Below are positions 36,322 through 44,530 of a DNA stretch of 64,000 nucleotides, piece by piece. The DNA is from Streptomyces sp. HPF1205 (lineage in GTDB: Bacteria; Actinomycetota; Actinomycetes; Streptomycetales; Streptomycetaceae). The DNA lies in contig NZ_JAINVH010000010.1 in NCBI RefSeq assembly GCF_020400825.1, positions 124,001 through 188,000 of the forward strand, written 5' to 3'. Below the pieces are notes generated by a model. It saw only the letters and a program-made list of their open reading frames with translations. It searched no databases and was not told where the DNA came from. The translations under genes were made by a program, and so were the position numbers. How positions within the stretch are numbered: the first letter of the stretch is position 1; every line of letters begins with the position of its first letter.

Positions 36322-37329
36322 TCAGCCCACCTTGCCGGTGCCGGCTCCCGCGGTCACCGAGGAGACCACGGTCGAGGCGCTCTCGGCGCTGTAGCTGTAG
36401 GAGGGCTTGTAGGAGGACGTCCGGGTGATGTCGGTGGTGGAGTTGTTGAGGATGTTGCCGGACTGGTTGGCGTAGCCGTCGGTGGGGCTGTCGCCGGTGG
36501 TGGTGATGGCGTCGGGGACGTTGGTGAAGACGTTCTTCTCGACGTAGACCTCCGCGCCCATCCGGGAGTGGATGCCGCTGTCGCCGACGTTCTCGTAGTA
36601 GTTGTTGAACATGTGGCCCTTGCCGAAGCGCAGACTGGGCAGCCGGGAGTTGACGTTGTAGAACCAGTTGTGGCTGTAGGTCACCCGCAGGTGGCCGGTG
36701 TCCTCCGAGGCGTTGCTGTCGGAGTGGCCGACCAGGGACACCTTGTAGTGGTCGTGGAACTTGTTCCACGACACGCTCACGTAGTCGGCGGCGTGCGTGA
36801 TGTCGAGCAGGCCGTCGTAGTAGTCCTTGCCGTGGCTCTGGTCGGACGACAGGTCGTTGTGGTCGACCCAGACCTTCGTGGAGTGCTGCACGGTGATCGC
36901 GTCCGTGCCGACGGCCTTGCTGATCACCAGGTTGCGGATGATGACGTTGGTCCTGTCCTTCACCCGCAGGCCGCCGCCGGTGAAGCCGGAGTTCGACCCG
37001 ACTCCGAGCACGGTGGTGTTGGAGCCGACGTCGACCTGGCCGGACAGCGGGATCAGGCCGGAGACCTTGACGACCTTCGCGGAATCGCCGCTGACCGCGC
37101 TCTTGAACGCGGACAGGCTGCTGACGGTCTTGGCCGCGGCCGAGCCGCCGCCGGTGGTGCCGGCGCCGTACCCGACGGGCGACGACTCGTAGGACGCCGC
37201 GTGGGCGCTGGGGGCGCCGGTCACCGCGGGGACGACCGCCAGGGCCAGGGCCGCGGTGCCCGCGGCGGCCGCCAGACGCCGGCGGCGCGCGCCGCTCGGG
37301 CGCTCGACTGATACGTGCGTGAGCTTCAT
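36322..37329 (-). CDS. Secreted pectate lyase, polysaccharide lyase family 1
   Basis: A 335-residue secreted beta-helix enzyme. The signal peptide has a basic start (ERPSGARRRRLAAAAGTAAL), a hydrophobic core and the AHA-A cleavage region near residues 42-45. PL1 hallmarks are TKVWVDHNDLSSD (Ca-binding Asp) and the substrate motif HLRVTYSHNWFYNVNSRLPS then LRFGKGHMFNN with catalytic Arg. It cleaves polygalacturonate by beta-elimination. There is no carbohydrate-binding module. It is monocistronic; two LacI-type operators lie upstream and a strong terminator follows, so it is probably sugar-induced. Confidence 0.94.
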   Translation of the reverse strand: MKLTHVSVERPSGARRRRLAAAAGTAALALAVVPAVTGAPSAHAASYESSPVGYGAGTTGGGSAAAKTVSSLSAFKSAVSGDSAKVVKVSGLIPLSGQVDVGSNTTVLGVGSNSGFTGGGLRVKDRTNVIIRNLVISKAVGTDAITVQHSTKVWVDHNDLSSDQSHGKDYYDGLLDITHAADYVSVSWNKFHDHYKVSLVGHSDSNASEDTGHLRVTYSHNWFYNVNSRLPSLRFGKGHMFNNYYENVGDSGIHSRMGAEVYVEKNVFTNVPDAITTTGDSPTDGYANQSGNILNNSTTDITRTSSYKPSYSYSAESASTVVSSVTAGAGTGKVG

Positions 37330-37412
37330 GTGCCGTTCCCTCTCGTCAGGAGGATGTGGGGGGCCGCCGTGGGGGGCGGCGACGAAACACGCTCACCGTC
37401 GGTAAACGATCA

Positions 37413-37424
37413 GCAAGCGCTTAC
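37413..37424. promoter_or_regulatory. LacI-type operator 1 of the pectate lyase
   Basis: GCAAGCGCTTAC, with core AAGCGCTT, is a near-perfect palindrome 84 bases upstream of the lyase ATG. AAGCGCTT-centred dyads are typical targets of LacI-family sugar repressors. It sits where it could block the promoter. Confidence 0.6.
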
Positions 37425-37571
37425 TGTGCCGGCGTGCGATTACCCCCGGACATCGGGAGCCGGGCGCGCAGGCGTCATCATTGCGGTTCGACCAGGGTCT
37501 CCGAGAAACGGGTAGGACAACTCGGCCCGAACTCAGGTCACCTGTGTCACCGTCGCATCACCGCCAACGTA

Positions 37572-37583
37572 GCAAGCGCTTGC
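37572..37583. promoter_or_regulatory. LacI-type operator 2 of the pectate lyase
   Basis: GCAAGCGCTTGC is a perfect 12-bp palindrome with the same core as operator 1. The centres are 159 bp apart, close to fifteen helical turns, which would allow repression by looping. The gap 37330-37772 (443 bp) is otherwise non-coding and comparatively AT-rich. Confidence 0.6.
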
Positions 37584-37644
37584 CATAGGCGTCAACGCCC
37601 TTGCTCCGCGGGATCCCCGACGGGTGGAGCGATTCTGATATATG

Positions 37645-37672
37645 ACGTACCACGTACGACGTACGACGTACG
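37645..37672. repeat. Four heptameric tandem repeats
   Basis: ACGTACC followed by three ACGTACG copies runs without gaps at 37645-37651, 37652-37658, 37659-37665 and 37666-37672. The block lies in the glgC/pectate lyase gap, 62 bases from operator 2 and 100 bases from the glgC stop. Its function is unknown; it may be a protein-binding array or a slippage product. Confidence 0.8.
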
Positions 37673-37772
37673 ACCCGTGACGGTAGAGCGGTCCCGTGAC
37701 ACCGTCAATGCCTTGCGCCGAACCGGTTTCCGATCCGGCCCGCGCCCGGTGCCCGGGACCGCCGTGATCCGG

Positions 37773-38990
37773 TCAGCGGACGGGCTGGCCCTTGCCGAGC
37801 ACGATCACGCCCGAGGCGGAGACCGTGTACAGCTCCCGGTCGCGGTCGGGGTTGACCCCGATGGTCCCGCCGGGCGGCACGTCCACGTTCTTGTCCAGCA
37901 CCGCGCCGCGGACGATGGCGCCGCGGCCGACCCGTACGTTGTCGTGCAGCACCGAGCCCTGCACCACCGCGCCGGGGTCCACGATCACCCCGGGCGAGAG
38001 CACCGAGCGGGTGACCTGGCCGCGGATCACGCAGCCGGGGCTGATCACCGACTCCCCCACGATGCCGCCTGCCGCGATCTTCGCGGGCGGCAGCGGTCCG
38101 GTGTGGGTGTAGATGGGCCAGTTGCCGTTGTGCAGGCTGAAGGCGGGGTGCTCGCCGACCAGGTCCATGTGGGCGTCGTAGTAGGCGTCCAGGGTGCCGA
38201 CGTCGCGCCAGTAGCCGTGGTCGCGGGCGGTCTCGCCGGGTACGTGGTTGGTACCGAAGTCGTAGACCTGGGCGACGCCCTTGCCGGTGAGCCGGGGCAG
38301 GATGCTGCCGCCCATGTCGTGCACCGACTGCGGGTCCTCGGCGTCCTCCTGCAGCGCGTCGATCAGGGTCTTCGTGGTGAACAGGTAGTTGCCCATGGAC
38401 GCGAAGACGTGGGCCGGGTCGTCGGGCAGTCCCGGCGGGTCGGCGGGCTTCTCCAGGAACCGCTCCACCTGGATGCCGTCGGCGCCCGGGGTGATCACGC
38501 CGAAGCCGTGCGCGTCGGCCCTGGGCACCTTGATGCCGGCCACCGTGACGCCGGCGCCGTGCTCGATGTGCTGGGCGAGCATCTGCCGCGGGTCCATCCG
38601 GTAGACGTGGTCGGCGCCGAACACGGCTATGTAGTCGGGCCGTTCGTCGTACACCAGGTTCAGGGACTGCAGGATGGCGTCGGCGCTGCCCAGGTACCAG
38701 CGCGGGCCGAGCCGCTGCTGGGCGGGCACGGGCGTGACGTAGTTGCCCAGCAGGCTCGACATCCGCCAGGTGGTGCTGATGTGCCGGTCCAGGGAGTGCG
38801 ACTTGTACTGGGTCAGCACGCAGACCCGCATCATGTCCCCGTTGACCAGGTTGGACAGCACGAAGTCCACCAGGCGGTAGGTGCCGCCGAAGGGGACCGC
38901 GGGTTTGGCCCGGTCGGCGGTGAGCGGCATCAGCCGCTTGCCCGCCCCGCCGGCCAGCACTATGCCCAGCACCGAAGGTCCACCGCGCAT
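37773..38990 (-). CDS. glgC: Glucose-1-phosphate adenylyltransferase
   Basis: A 405-residue ADP-glucose pyrophosphorylase. It has the nucleotide motif [20 protein letters not shown], the fructose-bisphosphate/substrate region [24 protein letters not shown], the glucose-1-phosphate-site motif [24 protein letters not shown], and a C-terminal left-handed beta-helix with hexapeptide repeats ([20 protein letters not shown]). It makes ADP-glucose for glycogen or maltose-1-phosphate. ATG 38990 follows AAGGGGGA by 5 bases. It lies 88 bases behind the glycosyltransferase glgA on the same strand. Confidence 0.96.
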   Translation of the reverse strand: MRGGPSVLGIVLAGGAGKRLMPLTADRAKPAVPFGGTYRLVDFVLSNLVNGDMMRVCVLTQYKSHSLDRHISTTWRMSSLLGNYVTPVPAQQRLGPRWYLGSADAILQSLNLVYDERPDYIAVFGADHVYRMDPRQMLAQHIEHGAGVTVAGIKVPRADAHGFGVITPGADGIQVERFLEKPADPPGLPDDPAHVFASMGNYLFTTKTLIDALQEDAEDPQSVHDMGGSILPRLTGKGVAQVYDFGTNHVPGETARDHGYWRDVGTLDAYYDAHMDLVGEHPAFSLHNGNWPIYTHTGPLPPAKIAAGGIVGESVISPGCVIRGQVTRSVLSPGVIVDPGAVVQGSVLHDNVRVGRGAIVRGAVLDKNVDVPPGGTIGVNPDRDRELYTVSASGVIVLGKGQPVR

Positions 38991-39008
38991 CGGGTTCCCC
39001 CTTGGATC

Positions 39009-39038
39009 GTGTCCGCCTGTGTCCGCCTGTGTCCTGCC
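39009..39038. repeat. 10-bp tandem repeat between glgA and glgC
   Basis: GTGTCCGCCT occurs twice in tandem (39009-39018, 39019-39028) and a third diverged copy GTGTCCTGCC follows to 39038. A small hairpin (GCCCGTC 39052-39058 with 39065-39071) is adjacent. The intergenic gap could tune glgC relative to glgA. Confidence 0.6.
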
Positions 39039-39078
39039 CGCGTCCGGGGTCGCCCGTCGGTGTGGACGGGCACGGGTC

Positions 39079-40245
39079 TCATCCGCCGCCGAGGACCCGC
39101 GTGTACAGCTCGGCGGTGCGTGCCGCCACGGTGTCCCAGCCGAATTCTCGTACGGCGCGGTCCCGGCCGGCCTCGCCCATACGGGCGGCCAGCGCCGGAT
39201 CGCCGGTGAGCCGGTCCACGGCGGCGGCAAGGGCGGCCTCGAAGTCCTCGGGGCGCCCCTCGTCGTAGGGCACCAGGAGTCCGGTGACGCCGTCCCGCAC
39301 GACCTCGGGTATGCCGCCGACCGCGGAGGCGACGACGGCGGTGCCGCACGCCATGGCCTCCAGGTTGACGATGCCGAGCGGCTCGTACACCGAAGGGCAG
39401 ACGAACACCGCCGCGTGGGTGAGGAGTTGGACGACGGCGGGCCGCGGCAGCATCGCCGGTATCCAGTGCACCCCGTCGCGGACGGCCCTCAGTTCGTCGA
39501 ACAGCGCACGGAACTCGCGGTCCAGGGCGGGGGTGTCGGGTGCGCCCGCGCACAGCACGAGCTGCACGGCCGGATCGGTGCGGCGGGCGGCGCGCAGCAG
39601 GTGGGGGACGCCCTTTTGCCGGGTGATGCGGCCGACGAACAGCACGTACGGGCGGTCGGGGTCGACGCCGATCCGCTCCAGCGCGTCGGTGCGGGCGTCG
39701 GGGCGGTAGGTGGCGGTGTCGATGCCGTTGCGGATGACGTGCACGCGGCCGGGGTCGAGCGCCGGATAGCAGCCGAGGATGTCGCCGCGCATGCCCTCGG
39801 AGACCGCGACCACGGCGTCGGCGGACTCCATCGCGGTGCGCTCGGCCCAGCTGGACAGGGCGTAGCCGCCGCCCAGTTGCTCGGCCTTCCAGGGCCGCAG
39901 CGGTTCCAGCGAGTGGGCGGTCAACACGTGCGGCACCCCGTACAGCAGCTTGGCGAGGTGGCCGGCCAGATTGGCGTACCAGGTGTGGGAGTGCACCAGG
40001 TCGCGGCCCCGCAGGGCGGCGGTCATGGACAGGTCGGTGCCGAAGGTGCGCAGGGCGTCGTTGGCGCCGTCCAGGAAGCCGGGCGGGCCGTGCCGGACCA
40101 CCCCGGGTTCGTCGCCGCCCCGGCCCCAGCAGTGCACCTCGACGTCCGCCAGGGCGCGCAAGTGCCGGGCCAGGAACTCGACGTGCACCCCCGCCCCGCC
40201 GTACACGTCCGGCGGGTACTCGCGCGTCAGCAGCCCGACCTTCAC
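39079..40245 (-). CDS. glgA: Actinobacterial glycogen synthase-type glycosyltransferase (GT4)
   Basis: A 388-residue GT-B glycosyltransferase. The N-terminus [29 protein letters not shown], the motif [33 protein letters not shown] and the GT4 EX7E region [20 protein letters not shown] are all present. This is the actinobacterial GlgA/GlgM type, shown in mycobacteria to make alpha-maltose-1-phosphate from ADP-glucose and glucose-1-phosphate, which then feeds GlgE. GTG 40245 is close behind GGGAGGA. Its pairing with glgC supplies the ADP-glucose donor. The glgE/glgB genes are not in this window. Confidence 0.93.
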   Translation of the reverse strand: MKVGLLTREYPPDVYGGAGVHVEFLARHLRALADVEVHCWGRGGDEPGVVRHGPPGFLDGANDALRTFGTDLSMTAALRGRDLVHSHTWYANLAGHLAKLLYGVPHVLTAHSLEPLRPWKAEQLGGGYALSSWAERTAMESADAVVAVSEGMRGDILGCYPALDPGRVHVIRNGIDTATYRPDARTDALERIGVDPDRPYVLFVGRITRQKGVPHLLRAARRTDPAVQLVLCAGAPDTPALDREFRALFDELRAVRDGVHWIPAMLPRPAVVQLLTHAAVFVCPSVYEPLGIVNLEAMACGTAVVASAVGGIPEVVRDGVTGLLVPYDEGRPEDFEAALAAAVDRLTGDPALAARMGEAGRDRAVREFGWDTVAARTAELYTRVLGGG

Positions 40246-40636
40246 TGATCCTCCCGCCCTCGACGACCGTGCTCGTTGCCTTCCCCGCCCGCGGCCACCT
40301 CTACCGTGCCGGGCGTGGCCGGAAAAGGTTGCTCGCGATCCGGCCATGTCCCGCGCGGCCCCGAGGAGGCGCTGCGGCCCGGCCGGGCGGCCGACCACCG
40401 ACGTCTGCTGTGACGCCGATCCACCGGAGCGACGCATGAGGCGTGCTTGCGGTCACGGCGGGCCACCGGCCGGTCGCGGTACGTCCGCCTTCGCGGCGTA
40501 ACCGGAACGGCGACAAGCACATATCCGCCGCTCCCGCGCCAATACCGGGGATCGGCCCCCTTCGCGCGGTCAAAGGAATGACGCTTTATGGACGGTCGCA
40601 ACGAGCCCGACCGGGCAAACCTAGGGGAGACATCGC
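40246..40636. promoter_or_regulatory. 391-bp divergent region between glgA and the acetyltransferase
   Basis: Presumably holds both promoters. The half nearest the acetyltransferase (40570-40620) is relatively AT-rich. I saw no strong dyad. A 21-codon frame at 40436 with GGAG upstream is discussed among the rejected items. No other coding signal. Confidence 0.35.
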
Positions 40637-41197
40637 GTGATGACCACACCCCGCACCACCGCACCGGTACCGCTGCGCACCGGGGAACGGCTGGCGCTGG
40701 CGCTGGCGAGGGAAGAGATGATGCAGGACTACCACCGGTGGGAGACCGACCCGGCGACGGTCGTCGGTTTCGGTGCCCGCTGGCCGGTGTCCTGGGAAGT
40801 CTTCCGGGCCAGATTCCACAGCGGTCACACCACCACCCACTACCAGCTTTTCGAGGTGGTCACCGCTGACGGCGGGACCCCGGTGGGGACCACCTCCCTC
40901 AATGTCGACCAGTCCGTCAACACCGCCGAATTCACCGTGGTGATAGCCCCGGAGCAACGCGGCCGGGGCTACGCGGCCGAGGCGACCGCGCTCACCCTGG
41001 ACTGGGCGTTCACCATCGCGTCGCTCAGCGCGGTGTGGCTGGAGGTGCTCGCTCCCCACACCGCCGCGGTGCACGCCTACCTCAAGGCCGGTTTCCGCAT
41101 CGCCGGACGGCTGCGCAGCGCCGCCCTGTGGCACGGGAAGCGCGTCGACAAGCTCCTTCTGGACTGCGTTCCCGACGACCTGGCAGAAAAGAGGTGA
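40637..41197 (+). CDS. GNAT family N-acetyltransferase
   Basis: A 186-residue acetyl-CoA-dependent transferase. The acetyl-CoA pyrophosphate loop is in VVIAPEQRGRGYAAEATALT (R/Q-x-x-G-x-G/A) and the late motif is AAVHAYLKAGFRIAGRLR. The overall pattern matches the RimJ/RimL-like subgroup that acetylates amino groups of proteins or small molecules. GTG 40637 is 6 bases behind GGGGAGA; ATG 40640 is equally possible. A small Cys-rich ORF begins 6 bases after its stop, and a terminator closes the transcript. The acceptor is unknown; the small peptide is one candidate. Confidence 0.87.
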   Translation: MMTTPRTTAPVPLRTGERLALALAREEMMQDYHRWETDPATVVGFGARWPVSWEVFRARFHSGHTTTHYQLFEVVTADGGTPVGTTSLNVDQSVNTAEFTVVIAPEQRGRGYAAEATALTLDWAFTIASLSAVWLEVLAPHTAAVHAYLKAGFRIAGRLRSAALWHGKRVDKLLLDCVPDDLAEKR

Positions 41198-41203
41198 CCC
41201 ACG

Positions 41204-41296
41204 ATGTCCTGTCCCGACGTGAACTGCCGCAAGGGCGGCTGCACCACCGACCCGGGTGGCCGGCCCGCCGGCGAGAGCAGCCCCAGGAAGGCATGA
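41204..41296 (+). CDS. Cys-rich 30-residue small ORF behind the acetyltransferase
   Basis: An ATG at 41204 preceded by AGAGGTGA at 41190-41197 opens 30 codons starting MSCPDVNCRKGGCTTDPGG and ending SSPRKA. Cys residues fall at 3, 8 and 13, evenly spaced by five. Codon third positions are almost all G or C, as in real genes here. The frame ends 14 bases before a 15-bp-stem terminator. I recognise no family. A metal-binding micro-protein, a modified-peptide precursor or a chance frame are all possible. Confidence 0.5.
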   Translation: MSCPDVNCRKGGCTTDPGGRPAGESSPRKA

Positions 41297-41310
41297 CGCC
41301 CGTCTTCTTC

Positions 41311-41347
41311 GCGGACCGGCCGTACGGCAGGGGTACGGCCGGTCCGC
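41311..41347. terminator. Terminator of the acetyltransferase transcript
   Basis: A 15-bp perfect stem pairs 41311-41325 (GCGGACCGGCCGTAC) with 41333-41347 across a 7-nt loop. It follows the small Cys-rich frame by 14 bases. Confidence 0.75.
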
Positions 41348-41395
41348 CGCGGGCGGCCCGGCACGATCGGGGAACCGCCCGGGCCCGAAGCCGCT

Positions 41396-41468
41396 CGGGC
41401 CGTTCGGGCGGTCCGGGCCGTTCGGGCGGTTGAGGCCGCCCAGGCGGTCGAGGCCGTTCGGGCCGGTC
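41396..41468. repeat. 18-bp tandem repeat
   Basis: Four units: CGGGCCGTTCGGGCGGTC at 41396-41413, a one-base variant at 41414-41431, a diverged copy beginning GAGGCCG at 41432-41449, and a 19-nt copy at 41450-41468. The block lies directly downstream of the minus-strand SDR gene and contains many short inverted words, so it may contribute to termination. Confidence 0.75.
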
Positions 41469-41484
41469 GGGAAGGCCGTGCGGT

Positions 41485-42438
41485 TCAGGCCGTGCGGGCG
41501 GCCAGCATCTCCTCGGTGACCTCCCAGAGCCGGGCCGCGGCCTCGGGGTCGAGGGCGTACGGCGCCACGCCCCGGCGGGTGCCCGGCTGGTTCTCCTCCG
41601 CTTCCCGGCAGTCCTCGAAGTAGCGGCCGCCGACGCCGTCGAGCAGCGGCGAGGTCGCCACGAGGACGGAGGTCGCGGCTCCCTGTTCCGGCGTCTTCCA
41701 GTCGGCGCCGCCCGCGCCGGACCGGGCCCACAGCCGGTTCAGCTCCTCGTCGGTGACGTGGCGCTGCAGGTTGGTGCGGATTCCGCCGGGCATGAGGGCG
41801 TTGACGGTGATCCCGTCCGCCGCCCAGCGCTTGCTCGCCTCGACGGCGAACAGCACGTTGGCGGTCTTGGACTGCCCGTAGGCGAGCCACGGGTCGTAGG
41901 GCCGCCGCAGGAAGTGGATGTCCTCGAAGACCACGGGCGAGCGCAGGTGGGCCGAGGAACTCACCGACACCACGCGGGCACCGCCGGCCCGCGCGAGCGC
42001 CTCGCGCAGCCCGGCGGTGAGCGCGAAGTGGCCGAGGTGGTTGGTGGCGAACTGCAGCTCCCAGCCCTCGGGGGTGCGCGTCTCGGGCGAGGCCATGACC
42101 CCCGCGTTGTTGACGAGGATGTGCAGCGGTCCGTGCCACGCCTCGGCGAAGGCGGTCACCGAGGCCTGGTCGGCGAGGTCGAGACGGGCCACCCGTACGT
42201 TCTTGCTGTCGGCGCCGGCGGTGATGTCGCGCGCGGTCCGCTCACCCGCGGCGGTGTCCCGGACGGCGAGGGTGACCTCGGCGCCGGCGCCGGCCAGGGC
42301 GCGGGCGGTCTCGACGCCGATCCCGGAGGCAGCGCCGGTCACGACGGCCCTGCGGCCGGTGAGGTCGATGCCGGCGACGACCTCGGCCGCGGTCGAGTGA
42401 CGGTCGAAGGGGGTGGTGGTCAAGGAGTGCGAAGTCAT
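41485..42438 (-). CDS. SDR family NAD(P)-dependent oxidoreductase
   Basis: A 317-residue short-chain dehydrogenase of the WW-oxidoreductase/retinol-dehydrogenase-like group. It has TGAASGIG, NNAGVMASPETRTPEGWELQ, FATNHLGHFALT, SVSSSAHLRSPVVFEDIHF, and the catalytic Tyr-Lys in YGQSKTANVLF. The substrate is unknown. It diverges from a TetR regulator; two identical-core palindromes lie between them, so it is the probable target of that regulator. The ribosome site before ATG 42438 is weak. Confidence 0.92.
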   Translation of the reverse strand: MTSHSLTTTPFDRHSTAAEVVAGIDLTGRRAVVTGAASGIGVETARALAGAGAEVTLAVRDTAAGERTARDITAGADSKNVRVARLDLADQASVTAFAEAWHGPLHILVNNAGVMASPETRTPEGWELQFATNHLGHFALTAGLREALARAGGARVVSVSSSAHLRSPVVFEDIHFLRRPYDPWLAYGQSKTANVLFAVEASKRWAADGITVNALMPGGIRTNLQRHVTDEELNRLWARSGAGGADWKTPEQGAATSVLVATSPLLDGVGGRYFEDCREAEENQPGTRRGVAPYALDPEAAARLWEVTEEMLAARTA

Positions 42439-42567
42439 GTCGGACCATTTCTCGGCGCGAGGGCCGATCCGTGAAGATGTGCCGGTGCGGCGGAGTCCGG
42501 CCGGCGGCCGGCCGGCCGCGGGCGCGCGCCCGCGCGCCGTGGGAGCGGCCGGTACCATGGTGGAACC

Positions 42568-42579
42568 GGAGGTTCCTCC
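42568..42579. promoter_or_regulatory. TetR operator 1 (palindrome)
   Basis: GGAGGTTCCTCC is a palindrome around a TT centre. It lies between the divergent SDR and TetR genes, 129 bases upstream of the SDR start. Confidence 0.6.
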
Positions 42580-42594
42580 ACTACGACCCACCAT

Positions 42595-42614
42595 AAGCGG
42601 AGGTTCCTCCGCTT
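42595..42614. promoter_or_regulatory. TetR operator 2 (extended palindrome)
   Basis: AAGCGGAGGTTCCTCCGCTT has two perfect 9-nt arms around TT and contains the same 12-bp core as operator 1. Centres are 31 bp apart, about three helical turns. It ends 20 bases before the tetR GTG and would block its transcription, which suggests autoregulation. Confidence 0.7.
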
Positions 42615-42634
42615 GCAAGCGAAGGAGTGCCACC

Positions 42635-43330
42635 GTGCCGGGCACCGGTTCACGTCCGTTGCGCGCCGACGCGCGGCGCAACCGCGAGCGCCTGCTCGCC
42701 GCCGCCGTCAGCGCGCTCGCCGACGGCGGCGAGGTGACGCTGGAGGCCATCGCCAAGGACGCCGGGGTCGGCATCGGCACCCTCTACCGCCACTTCCCCA
42801 CCCGGGAGGCGCTGGTCGAGGCCGCGTACCGCAGTGAGCTCACCCGGCTGTGCGAGGCGGCCCCGCTGCTGCTCGACGCCGGCCCGGCCGACCTGGCCAC
42901 GCGGGCGTGGATGGACCGCTTCGTCGACTACATGATCGCCAAGCGGGGCATGGCCGACGCCCTGCGGGCGGTCGTCGCCTCCGGCGGCAACCCCTTCGCG
43001 CACAGCCGCGACCTGCTCGTCGGGACGCTGTCCGCACTGCTGGAGGCGGGTGCGCGGGAGGGCGCGCTGCGTACCGACATCGATCCCGCGGACGTGCTCA
43101 CCGCGCTGAGCGGGGTGTCGCTGGCGGCCGGCCGGCCCGACAACCGCGAGCAGGCGGGCAGGCTGCTCGACCTGCTGATGGACGGCCTGCGGCACGGGGC
43201 GGGCGGCGGCCCCGGGCGGGCGCGCGAGGACCGCGCCGGCCGCCCCGGGACCGGTACGGAAGCCGGGTACGCCGGCGGGCCGGGGCGCGCCCGGGTCCCG
43301 GACGAATACCGGGACGAAGAAGTCGGGTAA
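42635..43330 (+). CDS. TetR family transcriptional regulator
   Basis: A 231-residue regulator. The helix-turn-helix is VTLEAIAKDAGVGIGTLYRH then FPTREALVEAAYRSEL. The C-terminal domain resembles the SbtR/TetR_C family (WMDRFVDYMIAKRGMADALR). A Gly/Arg-rich tail of about 35 residues follows. GTG 42635 is chosen because GAAGGAG at 42621-42627 is ideally spaced. It most likely represses itself and the divergent SDR gene through the two palindromes immediately upstream. It ends 4 bases before the sigma-factor start, so the two may be co-transcribed. Confidence 0.92.
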   Translation: MPGTGSRPLRADARRNRERLLAAAVSALADGGEVTLEAIAKDAGVGIGTLYRHFPTREALVEAAYRSELTRLCEAAPLLLDAGPADLATRAWMDRFVDYMIAKRGMADALRAVVASGGNPFAHSRDLLVGTLSALLEAGAREGALRTDIDPADVLTALSGVSLAAGRPDNREQAGRLLDLLMDGLRHGAGGGPGRAREDRAGRPGTGTEAGYAGGPGRARVPDEYRDEEVG

Positions 43331-43334
43331 TGAT

Positions 43335-44303
43335 GTGGAATACATCCGCTCGGAGCGGGAAGGCGGCTCGCGAACAGTCGACGATGTGCGAGGCGATGAC
43401 GTGACCACAACGGTTGGCAAGTCGGAAGGCACGAACGGGACCGCGATGAGGGCGCAGTGGGCGGTGGGGGACGAATGCACCACCGGCGGACTGCCGTTGA
43501 TCGATGACGCGGCGGGCGTGGCACCGAAGGACGCCCGGGCGCTGTCGAAGCTCTTCTTCAACCGCCTGCAGGAGCTGGAGGAGGGAACAGCCGCATACCA
43601 ATACGCGCGCAACACGCTCATCGAGATGAATCTCGCGCTGGTGCACTTCGCGGCGGGCCGGTACCGCAACAGGCCGGCCACCGACCACGAGGAGATCATC
43701 CAGGTGGGCACGATCGGCCTGATCAAGGCGATCGACCGCTTCGACCTGTCGCGGGAGACGGAGTTCACCACCTTCGCCATCCCGTACATCGTCGGGGAGA
43801 TGAAGCGGTTCTTCCGCGACACCTCCTGGGCGGTGCACGTGCCGCGCAGGCTGCAGGAGCTGCGGGTCGAGCTCAGCAAGGCGAAGGAGGAGCTGTCGGT
43901 CGTCCTGGACCGGGACCCGACGGTGCAGGAACTGGGCGAGCACCTCGGCATGAGCGAGGAGGAGGTCCTGGAGGGCCTGGTCGCGGCCAACGGCTACACG
44001 GCCGGCTCGCTCGACACCCCGTACAGCGACACCGACGGCGGCGCGGAGGGCGAAGGACGCACGCTCGCCGAGACCTTCGGGGCCTGCGACCCGGCGCTGG
44101 AGCTGGTGGAGGACTTCCACAGCCTCGCACCGCTGATCGAGAAGCTGCCCGAGCGGGACCGGCGGCTGCTGAGGATGCGGTTCGGCGAGGAGATGACGCA
44201 GGCGCAGATCGGTGAGGAGCTGGGCTACTCGCAGATGCACGTCTCCCGGCTGCTCAGCCGCACCATCGCGAAACTGCGCGCGGGACTGCTCGCGCAGGAG
44301 TGA
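43335..44303 (+). CDS. SigB/SigF-type RNA polymerase sigma factor
   Basis: A 322-residue group 3 sigma factor with regions 2, 3 and 4: NTLIEMNLALVHFAAGRYRN then EEIIQVGTIGLIKAIDRFDL (2.1-2.2), TFAIPYIVGEMKRFFRDTSW (2.3-2.4), VHVPRRLQELRVEL (3.0) and the region 4 helix-turn-helix MTQAQIGEELGYSQMHVSRL. This is the stress and development class that is normally held by an anti-sigma kinase. No anti-sigma or anti-anti-sigma gene is adjacent; the SpoIIE phosphatase at 21-23 kb is the nearest possible partner. GTG 43335, GTG 43401 and ATG 43447 are all possible starts; the N-terminus before residue 60 is not conserved. Confidence 0.92.
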   Translation: MEYIRSEREGGSRTVDDVRGDDVTTTVGKSEGTNGTAMRAQWAVGDECTTGGLPLIDDAAGVAPKDARALSKLFFNRLQELEEGTAAYQYARNTLIEMNLALVHFAAGRYRNRPATDHEEIIQVGTIGLIKAIDRFDLSRETEFTTFAIPYIVGEMKRFFRDTSWAVHVPRRLQELRVELSKAKEELSVVLDRDPTVQELGEHLGMSEEEVLEGLVAANGYTAGSLDTPYSDTDGGAEGEGRTLAETFGACDPALELVEDFHSLAPLIEKLPERDRRLLRMRFGEEMTQAQIGEELGYSQMHVSRLLSRTIAKLRAGLLAQE

Positions 44304-44530
44304 CGTCGCGCCCGCCGCGCACTCGCACTCGGCGGCCGCCGCCCGGAACCCCTCCCCGGGCCGCGGCCGCCGTTCGCGTGCGCGGCTTCCCTGCGTCCAA
44401 TGGCGTCCTCGCCTCCGCGGCCCGTGGCTTCGCGGCCCGCTCGACTGCGGGTCCTCCCGTCCTCCCGTCCGCGTGGCGGTCCGGCACTCCGGACGGTCCG
44501 GCGCTCCAGGCGACCCGCACCGAGCACGAA

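Noticed and set aside
40436..40501. 21-codon frame with GGAG upstream in the glgA/acetyltransferase gap
   Set aside because: Five of its codons end in T, unlike real genes here, and there is no positional coupling to the next gene. Possible leader peptide but unsupported.
43327..43332. GGGTAA resembling a SigB -10 just before the sigma-factor gene
   Set aside because: It is the last two codons of the TetR gene, and no GTTT-like -35 lies 14-16 bases upstream.
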